A DNA stretch of 64,000 nt from Buchnera aphidicola (Periphyllus testudinaceus). Its GTDB lineage: Bacteria; Pseudomonadota; Gammaproteobacteria; Enterobacterales; Enterobacteriaceae. Location of the stretch: positions 1 through 64,000 of the forward strand of contig NZ_OZ060380.1 of NCBI RefSeq assembly GCF_964059035.1, read 5' to 3'. The position numbers and the translations under genes are program-made. The notes below the pieces were generated by a model, which was not told the DNA's origin, searched no databases, and saw nothing but the letters and a program-made list of their open reading frames with translations. Shown piece after piece: positions 55,628-64,000 of the stretch; within the stretch, counting starts at the first letter, position 1; every line of letters begins with the position of its first letter.

Positions 55628-57040
55628 ATGGTTATAAAAACTCGATTTGCTCCAAGTCCTACTGGGGAATTACATTTTGGGAATATTAGAACGGCTTTGT
55701 ATTCTTGGTTATATGCAAGAAAAAATAATGGGATATTTGTTTTAAGAATAGAAGATACGGATATGTTTCGTTCAAAAAATATTTTTTCTAAAAAAATTAT
55801 AAAAACTTTAAAATGGTTAAAATTGAATTGGGATGAAGGTCCTTATTTTCAAAGCACAAGAATTGAACATTATAAAAATATTATTTTAATGATGTTAAAA
55901 AAAAAAATAGCATATAAATGTTATTGTGGAAAAACTAAATTAAATTTAATAAAAGAACATCAAATTCTTAAAGGAGAGAAACCAAGATATGATGGAACTT
56001 GCAGAAATTTAAATAAGAATTTTACTAGTTTGAATAAGTATGTTGTAAGATTTAAAAATCCAGAATATGGAAAAGTTTTTTTTAATGATTCTATTCGAGG
56101 AAAAATTACATTTAATAATAATGAATTAGATGATTTAATTATACAAAGAGAAAATGGAATACCAACTTATAATTTTTGTGTAGTTATTGATGATATGGAA
56201 TCAAATATTACACATGTCATAAGAGGAGAAGATCATATTAATAATACTCCGCGTCAAATAAATATTTTAAATTCTTTAGGATCTAAAATTCCATCTTATG
56301 CACATTTATCTATGATTGTAGATAGTAATAGAAAAGTTCTTTCGAAAAGAAGTGATTCTGCTAAAGTTTTAGAATATAAAAAATTTGGTTATTTTCCAGA
56401 AGCTATTTTAAACTATATCGTTCGTTTAGGATGGTCACATAAAAATAAAGAAATTTTTAGTGTAAAAGAAATGATTAATTTATTTAATTTTAATTCAATT
56501 ACTAAATCTCCTAGTATTTTTGATAAAAAAAAATTGCTTTGGTTAAATAAATATTATATGAATTTAAAAAGTGAAAAAAAAATTAAAAAAATTATTTTTC
56601 CTTTTTTTTATAAAAATAAAATAGATTTTGAAATTAATACTAAATTAAATAAAATTTTGAAAACTTTTTCTCCGCATTGTTCGACTGTTTTAGAATTGTT
56701 TAATTCTATAAAATTTTTTTATGTAAAAAAAAATATTAAATTTAATAAAGAACAAATAAAAATTTATTTAAATAAAAAAAGTATTTATATATTAGAAAAA
56801 TTATATAATATTTTTTTAAAATTAATAGATTGGAATGAAATTAATATTTTAAAATCTATTAAGTCTTTATCTTTATCTCTTAAAGTTGCGTTAAAAGATG
56901 TTATTATTCCTATTAGGATTTCTTTAATCGGAAAAATACATTCTTTAGGAATTAATAAAATTTTATTTTTTATAGGGAAAAAAGAATCTTTAAAAAGATT
57001 AAAAAATTTTATAAAATATCTTAAGATAATTTTTATTTAA
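55628..57040 (+). CDS. gltX: glutamyl-tRNA synthetase
   Basis: Charges tRNA-Glu. The product has 470 residues (E. coli 471). The HIGH-type motif is in PSPTGELHFGNIRTALY (near residue 17) and the KMSKS-type motif is KVLSKRSD (about 237-244). The CYCGKTKL...PRYDGTC region keeps three of the four zinc-binding cysteines of E. coli. The C-terminal anticodon-binding domain is markedly less conserved and lysine-rich. A GAGAA ribosome-binding site precedes the ATG. Confidence 0.96.
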   Translation: MVIKTRFAPSPTGELHFGNIRTALYSWLYARKNNGIFVLRIEDTDMFRSKNIFSKKIIKTLKWLKLNWDEGPYFQSTRIEHYKNIILMMLKKKIAYKCYCGKTKLNLIKEHQILKGEKPRYDGTCRNLNKNFTSLNKYVVRFKNPEYGKVFFNDSIRGKITFNNNELDDLIIQRENGIPTYNFCVVIDDMESNITHVIRGEDHINNTPRQINILNSLGSKIPSYAHLSMIVDSNRKVLSKRSDSAKVLEYKKFGYFPEAILNYIVRLGWSHKNKEIFSVKEMINLFNFNSITKSPSIFDKKKLLWLNKYYMNLKSEKKIKKIIFPFFYKNKIDFEINTKLNKILKTFSPHCSTVLELFNSIKFFYVKKNIKFNKEQIKIYLNKKSIYILEKLYNIFLKLIDWNEINILKSIKSLSLSLKVALKDVIIPIRISLIGKIHSLGINKILFFIGKKESLKRLKNFIKYLKIIFI

Positions 57041-57150
57041 TTTATTAATAAATTTTATTTAAAATTTTTAATATAAAAATTTTTGTAAATTATTGTTATT
57101 TATTATAAAATATTAATTATAATAATATTTAAAATATTAATTTTAATTTT

Positions 57151-57459
57151 TTATGTTTGTATATTCATTATTTCATGATATGAAAAAAGTATTTGGTTTC
57201 TTATTTGTATTGCTACGTCTATGGAAATTTTAGATTTTTTTAAATTAAAGAGTATTTTATTTACAAAATTATTAGAAGAGTTTAAATTTATTTTATTGTT
57301 AAAATTAATTTTTTTATTTTTTATATTATTTGTTTTTTGTAAAGATTTTTTCATATATTGAGAAAATTGATTATTTATATTGTTATTTTTTTTATTAAAA
57401 TTTATTTTTTTATAAATATTTTTTATATAAGATAAGTAATGATATTTATTTATAAGCAT
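57151..57459 (-). CDS. fliE: flagellar hook-basal body protein FliE
   Basis: FliE joins the MS ring to the proximal rod. The product has 102 residues (Salmonella 104). The first two thirds are unrecognisable and rich in Asn and Lys, but the C-terminal third (VDVAIQIRNQILFSYHEIMNIQ-like block, from about residue 80) is clearly FliE: the IQIRNQIL and YHEIMNIQ parts match. It is divergent from fliF with 162 bases between, as in other enterobacteria. Confidence 0.9.
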   Translation of the reverse strand: MLINKYHYLSYIKNIYKKINFNKKNNNINNQFSQYMKKSLQKTNNIKNKKINFNNKINLNSSNNFVNKILFNLKKSKISIDVAIQIRNQILFSYHEIMNIQT

Positions 57460-57621
57460 TTTTTTCTCTTGAATAAAAATTATATTTTAATTATTTTTTA
57501 TAATATCATAATTTAATATTTTTCAAAAAATATTTTTTTATTTTATTTTATTATAAAAATTATATAAATATTTAATTAATAAAAATATTTTTTTAAATAA
57601 AATTTAGGTTATTAAAAAATT

Positions 57622-59289
57622 ATGAATTTCTGTAAAAAAAATGATTTACATATAAAAAAAAAAATATTAAATAAAATTTTTTTTATGTTTACAAAAAATA
57701 AAAAATTTTTTATTTTATTTTTATTTTTATTATTTATTATTTTTTCTTCTTTATTAATGTGGTTATATTATCCAAATTATAAAAATTTTTGTAAAATTTT
57801 ACCTGTATATAATAATATAAATTTTAAAAAAATAACTAGTTCAAAAGAATTATATAGAAATTTTAAGAATAAAAAATTTATTGTAGATAAAAAAGATGAT
57901 AAATGTTTATTGAAATCAAATAATTATAATATTAATTTCAAAAATTCTCTTCCAGGATTTGAGTTATTAGATGAAGAAAAATTTGGAATAAGTTCTTTTA
58001 ATGAAAAAATAAATTATCAGAGAGCATTAGAAGGAGAATTATCTCGAACTATAGAAAAATTAAATTTTATAAATAGCGCTAGAGTTCATATTGCTTTTCC
58101 AAATGATTCTTTTTTTTTAAATGAAAAAAATTACACATCTGCATCAGTTTTTTTAAATGTTAATTCAAATAATTCGTTAAATTTTGAAATTTATAATTCT
58201 ATTATCAGTCTTTTATCAACTAGTGTTTCAAATTTACCAAAAAAAAATATTACGATAATTAATCAATTTGGAGAGTTATTAAGTGGATCCACTCAAAATT
58301 TTAAAAATCAAATTCAATTAAATAATTTAAATTATATTAATAATATTGAATATAGATATAAAAAAAAAATAGAGGATGTTTTATCTCCTATTTTTGGAAT
58401 TAATAATGTTATTGTTCAAGTAACAGCTCAATTTAATTCGAATTCAAAAAAAAAATCACATGTATTATATAATCCAAATACAAAAATAAAAAATACATCT
58501 TTAAATTTTAATTCGAAAATTAAAAATAAGAATTTAATAAATTTATTTAAAAATTTTCCAGAAAAAAATGTTGGTAATGTTTTTTATAATAAAAATTCAA
58601 AAAATTTATTAAATAATAAATTTTATAATAATAAAATTAATTTTATATTAAAAAAAAAAAATATTATTAAAAATAATATATTATCTTATAAAGATAAAAA
58701 ATTTAAAATAAATAAAAATGTTTATGATAAATTTTATCCTGATTTTTATAATAACAAATTGAATTTTAAAGATATAAAAAATTTATCTGTTTCAATTATA
58801 ATAAATTATAAAAAAAATTCAAAGGGAGAATATTTTCCATTAAATTCTAATGAAATTTCATATGTTAAAAAATTAACAAATGAAGTTATTAATTTTTCTG
58901 AATTAAGAAGAAGTTCGGTTAATGTTTTTAATGTTAAATTTATGGATATAGAACCACCTATAGTTAAATATATTCCAATAAAAAAAAAAGAAACAATAAA
59001 TAGAATGCTTTTTTTAGCTCCTTGGTTTTTATTATTTTTCTTTTCTATATTTTTTATAACTTCTTTTTATTCATTTAAAAAATTAACAAAAAAATTTCAA
59101 AATAATAGTTTAAGTATATTATCAGTGCTAAATCAATATCTTGAAAAAAATGAACAAAAACAATTAATTAAAAAAAATATTAAAAAAAATAATAATGATG
59201 CTTATGAAAGACAAATATCTAAAAATGAGTCTATATTTTTTAAAGATCAATTAAAAAATACAAAAAATAATCTGAAAAATGATAAATAA
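57622..59289 (+). CDS. fliF: flagellar MS-ring protein FliF
   Basis: FliF builds the membrane ring that houses the export gate. The product has 555 residues (Salmonella 560). A first membrane helix is at about 32-50, ring-building motifs follow (YQRALEGELSRTIEKLN, SARVHIAFP, SVSNLPKKNITIINQFGELL), and a second membrane helix is at about 462-483. The cytoplasmic tail (about 70 residues) is polar, Lys/Asn-rich and lacks the C-terminal FliG-binding motif I expect (a P-VA-VI-W type ending). fliG itself is missing. The middle periplasmic loop (about 285-370) is low-complexity. Confidence 0.94.
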   Translation: MNFCKKNDLHIKKKILNKIFFMFTKNKKFFILFLFLLFIIFSSLLMWLYYPNYKNFCKILPVYNNINFKKITSSKELYRNFKNKKFIVDKKDDKCLLKSNNYNINFKNSLPGFELLDEEKFGISSFNEKINYQRALEGELSRTIEKLNFINSARVHIAFPNDSFFLNEKNYTSASVFLNVNSNNSLNFEIYNSIISLLSTSVSNLPKKNITIINQFGELLSGSTQNFKNQIQLNNLNYINNIEYRYKKKIEDVLSPIFGINNVIVQVTAQFNSNSKKKSHVLYNPNTKIKNTSLNFNSKIKNKNLINLFKNFPEKNVGNVFYNKNSKNLLNNKFYNNKINFILKKKNIIKNNILSYKDKKFKINKNVYDKFYPDFYNNKLNFKDIKNLSVSIIINYKKNSKGEYFPLNSNEISYVKKLTNEVINFSELRRSSVNVFNVKFMDIEPPIVKYIPIKKKETINRMLFLAPWFLLFFFSIFFITSFYSFKKLTKKFQNNSLSILSVLNQYLEKNEQKQLIKKNIKKNNNDAYERQISKNESIFFKDQLKNTKNNLKNDK

Positions 59290-59528
59290 TAATTTTTTTA
59301 TATTATGTAAATTTTTTATGAAAATATAAAAATTTATTTTAATTAAAAATTTTTTTGTTTAGTATAAATTTTTAAAAAAATATGTTATATTTTATATAAA
59401 ATAAACATTTTTTATATATATAAAAATATATTAATTTATAAACATGTAAAGTTAGAAAAAATAAAATTAATAATATAATTAATTTTTTCTAATTTAATTT
59501 AAATTTTAATAAAAATAAAAAAAAATAT
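59290..59528. other. gap where fliG-fliN would lie
   Basis: 239 bases of A/T-rich sequence with no frame or remnant. In enterobacteria fliG, fliH, fliI, fliJ, fliK, (fliL), fliM and fliN lie between fliF and fliO. None is left. Confidence 0.6.
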
Positions 59529-59828
59529 ATGAAAACTCCAGTTTTTCAAGTTGATAATCTTTCTTTTTTTGATTTTATAAGTATAGATTGTTGCTTTTAT
59601 ATTATTATTACTTTGTTTGCAATTTTTTTCATTAATAGATATTTTTATTTAAAAAAAAATCAAAATAATTCTTTTGTTAAAATACTTTCTACAACTTATC
59701 TTGAATCTAATAAAAAAATAATTGTTATAGATGTAAAAAATGTAAGATTAATTTTAGGTGTAACTCCAAGAAAAATAGTAAATTTATATACTTTTTCTAA
59801 AATAAAGAATAAAATTAATAAAAAATAA
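59529..59828 (+). CDS. fliO: FliO-like flagellar export assembly protein
   Basis: FliO helps assemble the FliP ring of the flagellar export gate. The product has 99 residues (Salmonella 125). One membrane helix (about 22-41), then a cytoplasmic domain with STTYLESNKKIIVIDVKNVRL and LGVTPRKIVNLYTF, the block that marks FliO. The position directly before fliP supports it. It shows no clear ribosome-binding site. The call rests on a short motif and position. Confidence 0.82.
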   Translation: MKTPVFQVDNLSFFDFISIDCCFYIIITLFAIFFINRYFYLKKNQNNSFVKILSTTYLESNKKIIVIDVKNVRLILGVTPRKIVNLYTFSKIKNKINKK

Positions 59829-59889
59829 ATAATAAAATTAGATTTTTTTATTTTTTTTTAAATTAATTTAAATTTATTGGAATAATATA

Positions 59890-60627
59890 ATGATATATCA
59901 TTTTTTTTTAATTTTTTTATTATTTTTTTCTTGTGATTCTTATGCAAATAATATTGATACATTAAATGATTTTTTATTAAGTACAAATAATACCATTGAA
60001 TGGTCTTCTTCTATACAAATATTATTTTTTATAACGTTTTTAGCTTTTATTCCAGCTGTTATATTAATGATGACTTGTTTTACAAGAATTATTATTGTTT
60101 TTAGTTTTTTAAGAAATGCTCTTGGTACTCCTTATATTCCTTCAAATCAAATCTTACTTGGATTGTCTTTATTTTTAACTTTTTTTATAATGCAGCCTTC
60201 TTTTCATAAAATTTATAAGAATGCTTATGTTCCGTTTAATGAAAATAAAATTAATGTAGAAACAGCATTTAAAAAAAGTTTAGATCCTTTTAGAGATTTT
60301 ATGCTTCATCAAACTCGAAATAAAGATTTATTATTTTTTTCTAAATTAGCACATGTTAAATATTTAAATAATAAAGATAATGTTCCAACAAGTGTTTTAA
60401 TTCCTTCTTTTATTACAAGTGAATTAACTACATCTTTTAAAATTGGGTTTGTTATTTTTGTTCCTTTTGTAATTATTGATTTATTAATTTCTAGTATTTT
60501 AATGTCTTTGGGAATGATGATGGTTCCTCCATCTATAATTTCTTTACCTTTAAAATTAATAATTTTTGTTTTAGCAGATGGATGGAAATTATTAATTAGT
60601 TCTTTATCAAATAGTTTTTATATTTAA
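59890..60627 (+). CDS. fliP: flagellar export gate protein FliP
   Basis: FliP forms, with FliQ and FliR, the core channel of the flagellar type III exporter. The product has 245 residues, as in Salmonella. It has a cleavable signal peptide (about 1-20), four membrane segments and strongly kept blocks: MMTCFTRIIIVFSFLRNALG, PSNQILLGLSLFLTFFIM, and SSILMSLGMMMVPP near the C-terminus. It is the best conserved flagellar gene here. Confidence 0.97.
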   Translation: MIYHFFLIFLLFFSCDSYANNIDTLNDFLLSTNNTIEWSSSIQILFFITFLAFIPAVILMMTCFTRIIIVFSFLRNALGTPYIPSNQILLGLSLFLTFFIMQPSFHKIYKNAYVPFNENKINVETAFKKSLDPFRDFMLHQTRNKDLLFFSKLAHVKYLNNKDNVPTSVLIPSFITSELTTSFKIGFVIFVPFVIIDLLISSILMSLGMMMVPPSIISLPLKLIIFVLADGWKLLISSLSNSFYI

Positions 60628-60690
60628 AAATAATAGTTTTTTAAAAAATGTAGTTTTTTTAAAAAACTATAATTTAAGGTTATTAAATTA

Positions 60691-60966
60691 ATGATTTCTG
60701 AATATTTAAAAATAATTTTTTTTGATGCAGGTAAAATTTTATTATTTTTATCTTCTCCTATACTTTTATCTATTTTATTTAGTGGTTTAATAGTTAGTAT
60801 TTTTCAAGCAGTGACTCAAATAAATGAACAAACTTTATCTTTTATACCTAAGATAATTTCTATTTTTTTAGTTCTTTTTATTTTAGGTTCTTGGATGTTA
60901 GAATTAATAGTTCAATATATAAATCAATTATTTTTGAAAATACCATTAATTTCTTTTTTAAATTAA
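60691..60966 (+). CDS. fliQ: flagellar export gate protein FliQ
   Basis: The product has 91 residues (Salmonella 89). It has two membrane helices (about 15-38 and 53-76) around the conserved FQAVTQINEQTLSFIPKI turn. An AAGG ribosome-binding site precedes the ATG. It is 63 bases after fliP and 10 before fliR, suggesting one mRNA. Confidence 0.96.
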   Translation: MISEYLKIIFFDAGKILLFLSSPILLSILFSGLIVSIFQAVTQINEQTLSFIPKIISIFLVLFILGSWMLELIVQYINQLFLKIPLISFLN

Positions 60967-60976
60967 AATAATTAAT

Positions 60977-61753
60977 ATGACAAATTTTAATGTTCAAGAT
61001 ATTTTTTTAATTTTTAATAATATTTTATACCCTTCAGTAAGAATTTTTTTTTTATTTTATACAGCTCCTATTTTTAATAGTAATTATTTTAGTATTCAGA
61101 TAAAAATTTTTTTATCTTTAATGATAAGTTTAATAATTTTTCCATATTTTTCTTTATTAAGTTTTCATTTTTTGTCTTTAGATAGCATAATAATTTTATT
61201 AAAACAGATTTTAATAGGAATTTTGATAGGTTTTTCTATAAATTTAGTTTTATTTATTACAAATATTTCTGGAGAAATTTTTAGTTTTCAAACAGGTTTA
61301 TCTTTTTCAAATTTTTTTGATGAAAATATGTTATCAAGATCTTCTATAATGTCTGTTTTTTTAAATTCTATTATTTTTCTTTTGTTTTTATCTTTAGATG
61401 GTCATTTATGGATTATTTTTACTATTGTTCAGAGTTTTTATATTTTTCCAATTGATTTTTGTGTTTTTGATTTTCATATTTTTTTTTATATTGTGCAATT
61501 TTTTAGTTTAATTTTAATAAATGGAATTCATGTTATTTTTCCTATTATAATTTTTTTATTTTTTTTGAATATATCTTTATTGTTTTTAAACAAATTTATT
61601 CCTCAATTGTCTATTTTTTCTATTGGATTTTCTATAATAAATTTTTGTGGAATTATGTCTTTTTTTTATTTTTTATTTTTTATTTTCTTTTTTCTAAATA
61701 ATTATTTATCTGAAATTTATTTAAATTTATTAAATATTTTTTTTAAAATTTAA
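60977..61753 (+). CDS. fliR: flagellar export gate protein FliR
   Basis: The product has 258 residues (Salmonella 264). It is almost wholly hydrophobic, with about six membrane segments. Family features include RIFFLFYTAPIFNS near the start, the GEIFSFQTGLSF block with DENMLSRSSIMS, and DGHLWII. Phe, Ile and Leu dominate because of base bias. It ends the flagellar cluster and converges on rpmG across the hairpin at 61764-61805. Confidence 0.94.
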   Translation: MTNFNVQDIFLIFNNILYPSVRIFFLFYTAPIFNSNYFSIQIKIFLSLMISLIIFPYFSLLSFHFLSLDSIIILLKQILIGILIGFSINLVLFITNISGEIFSFQTGLSFSNFFDENMLSRSSIMSVFLNSIIFLLFLSLDGHLWIIFTIVQSFYIFPIDFCVFDFHIFFYIVQFFSLILINGIHVIFPIIIFLFFLNISLLFLNKFIPQLSIFSIGFSIINFCGIMSFFYFLFFIFFFLNNYLSEIYLNLLNIFFKI

Positions 61754-61763
61754 TTTTTTTATA

Positions 61764-61805
61764 TTAAATAGTATAGAAATATTAAAGTATTTTTATACTA
61801 TTTAA
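61764..61805. terminator. inverted repeat between convergent fliR and rpmG
   Basis: TTAAATAGTATA and TATACTATTTAA form a perfect 12-bp stem with an 18-base loop that can pair further, followed by TTTTA. It lies in the 95-base gap between two convergent stops; shared terminator likely. Confidence 0.6.
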
Positions 61806-61848
61806 TTTTAAAAAATATTTTAATAAATATAATATTTTTAAATATTTG

Positions 61849-62016
61849 TTATTTTATTTTATATTCTTTGTAAATAGCTCTTTTTCTTGCTATTGGATCA
61901 TATTTTTTTAATTCTAATTTTGTAGTTGTGTTTCTTTTATTTTTACTAGTTGTATAATAATGACCTGTTTTTAAAGAAGATATTAATTTAATTTGTTCTC
62001 TAGAACTTTTAGCCAT
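61849..62016 (-). CDS. rpmG: 50S ribosomal protein L33
   Basis: A 55-residue protein, the same length as in E. coli. It reads [14 protein letters not shown], then [13 protein letters not shown], then KLELKKYDP and ends IYKEYKIK, which is L33 throughout. It is 9 bases after rpmB on the same strand, with an AGGAA ribosome-binding site. It lacks cysteines, as in the zinc-free E. coli form. Confidence 0.97.
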   Translation of the reverse strand: MAKSSREQIKLISSLKTGHYYTTSKNKRNTTTKLELKKYDPIARKRAIYKEYKIK

Positions 62017-62025
62017 TTTTTTTTC

Positions 62026-62256
62026 CTATTTATTATTAATTTTTGTTTTTTTTAATACTGTTTCTATACTTTTTTTATTTATTATTCTCATAGCTTTTGT
62101 AGATAATTTTAATTTTATAAATTTTTTTTTACTTTTTATCCAAAATTTATGATTTTTTAAGTTTATTTTAAATTTTCTTTTAGTTGCATTTAAAGCATGA
62201 GATCTTTTATTTCCGAAGATTGTTTTTTTTTTTGTGATATTGCATATTCCAGACAT
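62026..62256 (-). CDS. rpmB: 50S ribosomal protein L28
   Basis: The product has 76 residues (E. coli 78). It starts MSGICNITKKKTIFGNKRSH and has NATKRKFKINL, matching L28. An AAGGA ribosome-binding site precedes the ATG. Order rpmB-rpmG as in E. coli. Confidence 0.97.
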   Translation of the reverse strand: MSGICNITKKKTIFGNKRSHALNATKRKFKINLKNHKFWIKSKKKFIKLKLSTKAMRIINKKSIETVLKKTKINNK

Positions 62257-62370
62257 ATTAAATCCTTATAAATATATTTTTTATATTTATTAATAAGAGT
62301 AATAAAAAATTTATATTTTTTATATTTTTAAATAGTTTTTACATAAAATACATATTTATAAAAAAAATAA

Positions 62371-62910
62371 TTATTTTTTTTTAAATTTTTTATATCTTTG
62401 TATAGATAATTGAATTTCTTTTTTTGCATGTTTTGAATTTTTCCATCCTAAAATTTTTGTCCATTTATCTTTTTCTAATTTTTTATAATATTTAAAAAAA
62501 TGTGAAATTTTTTTTAATAGTTCTAGAGATATATCACTAATATTATTAATATTAGAATATTCTGTACAAACTTTTGTAATAGGAACGCATAGTATTTTAT
62601 AATCTATTCCTGATTCATCTTCCATGTTTAACATTCCAATTGGTTTACATCGAATAATAGAATATGGAATTAAAGGATATGGACTTATAACTAAAGCATC
62701 TAAAGGATCTTTATCTAAAGATTTTGTTTTATTAATAAAACCATAGTTGCATGGATAAAACATAGATGTTGGAATAATTCTATCTACGCGTAAGAATTTA
62801 TTTTTTTTATCAATTTCATATTTTACAGGCGTAGAATGTGCTGATATTTCAATAATAACGTTTATATTAAATAGATATTTTTTTTCAGATATTATTTTTT
62901 TTATGTTCAT
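62371..62910 (-). CDS. ppa: inorganic pyrophosphatase
   Basis: Hydrolyses pyrophosphate and so drives biosynthetic reactions such as tRNA charging. The product has 179 residues (E. coli 176). Active-site features: KYEIDKKNKFLRVDR, YPCNYGFI and the metal-binding DKDPLDALVI (about 66-75), followed by GMLNMEDESGIDYKILCV. The C-terminal helix is lysine-rich. It is divergent from pmbA, 181 bases away. Confidence 0.97.
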   Translation of the reverse strand: MNIKKIISEKKYLFNINVIIEISAHSTPVKYEIDKKNKFLRVDRIIPTSMFYPCNYGFINKTKSLDKDPLDALVISPYPLIPYSIIRCKPIGMLNMEDESGIDYKILCVPITKVCTEYSNINNISDISLELLKKISHFFKYYKKLEKDKWTKILGWKNSKHAKKEIQLSIQRYKKFKKK

Positions 62911-63091
62911 TTTTATAATTTTTTATTGATTTAATTATTAAAATTTTATAATAATTATAATAAGATAGTGTAATTATAACAAAATTTTTTAATTTCAGTA
63001 AAAATTTTGTTAAACAATATTTTTTAACTTTCAAATTTAAATTTTTAATTAAAAAAAAATAATAATTTAATTTTTTTAAAAAGAGGTAAAA

Positions 63092-64000
63092 ATGAATGAA
63101 ATAAAGAATTTTTTAAAACAAGAAAATAGTATTAAAAATATTATTTTAAAATCACTTAATATAATTAAAAAAATTATAGATGAAGCTTATATACGTGTTG
63201 AAAAAACAAATAATATAGAAATAATTGTTAGGAATGGTAAAACAGAATATATAGAGTTTCATAATGATTTTGAGTTTTTTGTTTCTGTTTATTCTAATAA
63301 TAAAAGAGGAACTTCAATATCTACAGATTTTAGTATGAGTTCTATAAAAAAAGCAATTTTTTCTGCTATAAATATTTCAAAATATACATCTGTAGATAAA
63401 TATTCTGGATTACAGAATTTTAATTTGTCAAAGAATAAGATTCTAGATTTAGATTTATTTCATCCTATTTCATTTAATTTAAAAAAAAGTATTAAATTAG
63501 CATATTTAGCAGAAAAATTTGCTTTAAATTATGATCCAAGAATTATTAATAGTGAAGGTGGATGTTTTAGTATTAATAATAGTATTATTTCTTTTGGAAA
63601 TACAAAAGGAGTGTTGGAATCGTATAAATCAAGTAGATATTTATTATCTACATGTGTATTAGCAAAAAATAAAAATTCTAATAATATTGAAAGAGATTAT
63701 TATTATTCTGAATCTAGAAAAATAGATAATTTAGAATCTCCAGAAATTGTTGGAAAAAAATGTTCAAAACGTGTGTTATTAAGATTAAATGCAAAAAAAA
63801 TAGTTACTCAAAAATGCCCAGTTATTTTGTCTTCAAGAGTTTCTTATAGCATTTTTAAATATTTATCACAAGCTATAAATGGATATTCGGTTTGTAAAAA
63901 ATCTACTTTTTTATTAAATAGTTTAGAAAAATTAATTTTTCCAAAATGGTTAAATATTTTAGATAATCCTCATGTTATAGAAGGTATTGGATCTGCTCCA
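63092..64000 (+). CDS. pmbA: PmbA (TldE) metalloprotease subunit, cut by the window end
   Basis: PmbA/TldE acts with TldD in a peptide-processing protease (known for microcin maturation and CcdA turnover in E. coli). The first 303 codons are present; the frame is open to the last base. Recognisable parts are KTEYIEFHNDFEFFVSVYSN-like N-terminal text, RGTSISTDFS, the NSEGGCFSINNS block and the FPKWLNILDNPHVIEG block near the end. An AGAGG ribosome-binding site precedes the ATG. E. coli PmbA has 450 residues, so about one third is outside. Confidence 0.93.
   Translation, partial: MNEIKNFLKQENSIKNIILKSLNIIKKIIDEAYIRVEKTNNIEIIVRNGKTEYIEFHNDFEFFVSVYSNNKRGTSISTDFSMSSIKKAIFSAINISKYTSVDKYSGLQNFNLSKNKILDLDLFHPISFNLKKSIKLAYLAEKFALNYDPRIINSEGGCFSINNSIISFGNTKGVLESYKSSRYLLSTCVLAKNKNSNNIERDYYYSESRKIDNLESPEIVGKKCSKRVLLRLNAKKIVTQKCPVILSSRVSYSIFKYLSQAINGYSVCKKSTFLLNSLEKLIFPKWLNILDNPHVIEGIGSAP

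Noticed and set aside
55628..57040. gltX as a broken gene because of HFGN in place of HIGH
   Set aside because: Glutamyl-tRNA synthetases vary at these positions (E. coli has HVGG); length and other motifs are normal.

Overview
The window reads as one end of the chromosome of Buchnera aphidicola, the obligate intracellular symbiont of aphids, from a strongly reduced lineage. Reasons: extreme A+T richness with A/T homopolymers inside essential genes; gammaproteobacterial protein sequences; the mnmG-atpBEFHAGDC start; gyrB-dnaN-dnaA without recF; groESL under a sigma-32 promoter; a flagellar basal-body remnant; and retained metF and argGH. I see no mobile element, prophage, CRISPR array, toxin system or restriction system. 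Strain identity is inference; gene identities mostly are not.

Layout. 1-9 kb: possible origin-proximal region and promoter, mnmG, and a complete eight-gene F1Fo ATP synthase operon. 9-14 kb (minus): gyrB, dnaN, dnaA. 14-18 kb (plus): rpmH, rnpA, yidC, mnmE, then tRNA-Phe (minus). 18-21 kb: groES, groEL, efp. 21-25 kb: dnaC and rsmD (minus), ftsY and rpoH (plus), then a 704-base gene-free stretch. 25-38 kb (minus): hupA, rpoC, rpoB, rplL, rplJ, rplA, rplK, nusG, secE and four tRNAs (Thr, Gly, Tyr, Thr). 38-43 kb (plus): metF, argG, argH, a YibN-like protein, secB. 43-47 kb (minus): the macromolecular synthesis operon rpsU-dnaG-rpoD. 47-53 kb: tsaD, ribB, cca, crr-ptsI-ptsH. 53-57 kb: ligA, tRNA-Lys, tRNA-Val, gltX. 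57-62 kb: fliE, fliF, fliO, fliP, fliQ, fliR. 62-64 kb: rpmG, rpmB, ppa and the first 303 codons of pmbA.

Function. Almost everything is core: ATP synthesis, replication, transcription, translation, chaperones, protein export (secE, secB, ftsY, yidC), PTS sugar uptake, and fragments of host-directed biosynthesis (riboflavin, methyl-folate, the last two arginine steps). Several neighbours known from E. coli or fuller Buchnera genomes are missing from their expected places: zipA-cysZ-cysK between ptsH and ligA, murB beside the tRNA cluster, argE/C/B beside argH, glmU-glmS, and fliG-H-I-J-K-M-N between fliF and fliO.

Most worth a second look. (1) nusG is out of frame at an 11-base A tract straight after its start and can only be made by slippage or after an uncounted base. 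(2) Longer in-frame A tracts occur in rplJ (16), metF (15), dnaA (14, twice) and rpoB (13). (3) The flagellar locus keeps the export gate and MS ring but no export ATPase, switch or motor genes, and FliF appears to have lost its FliG-binding tail. (4) None of the seven tRNA genes encodes CCA, while the CCA-adding enzyme has lost the HD pair of its hydrolase domain. (5) argG has no ATG start. I found no wholly new system.
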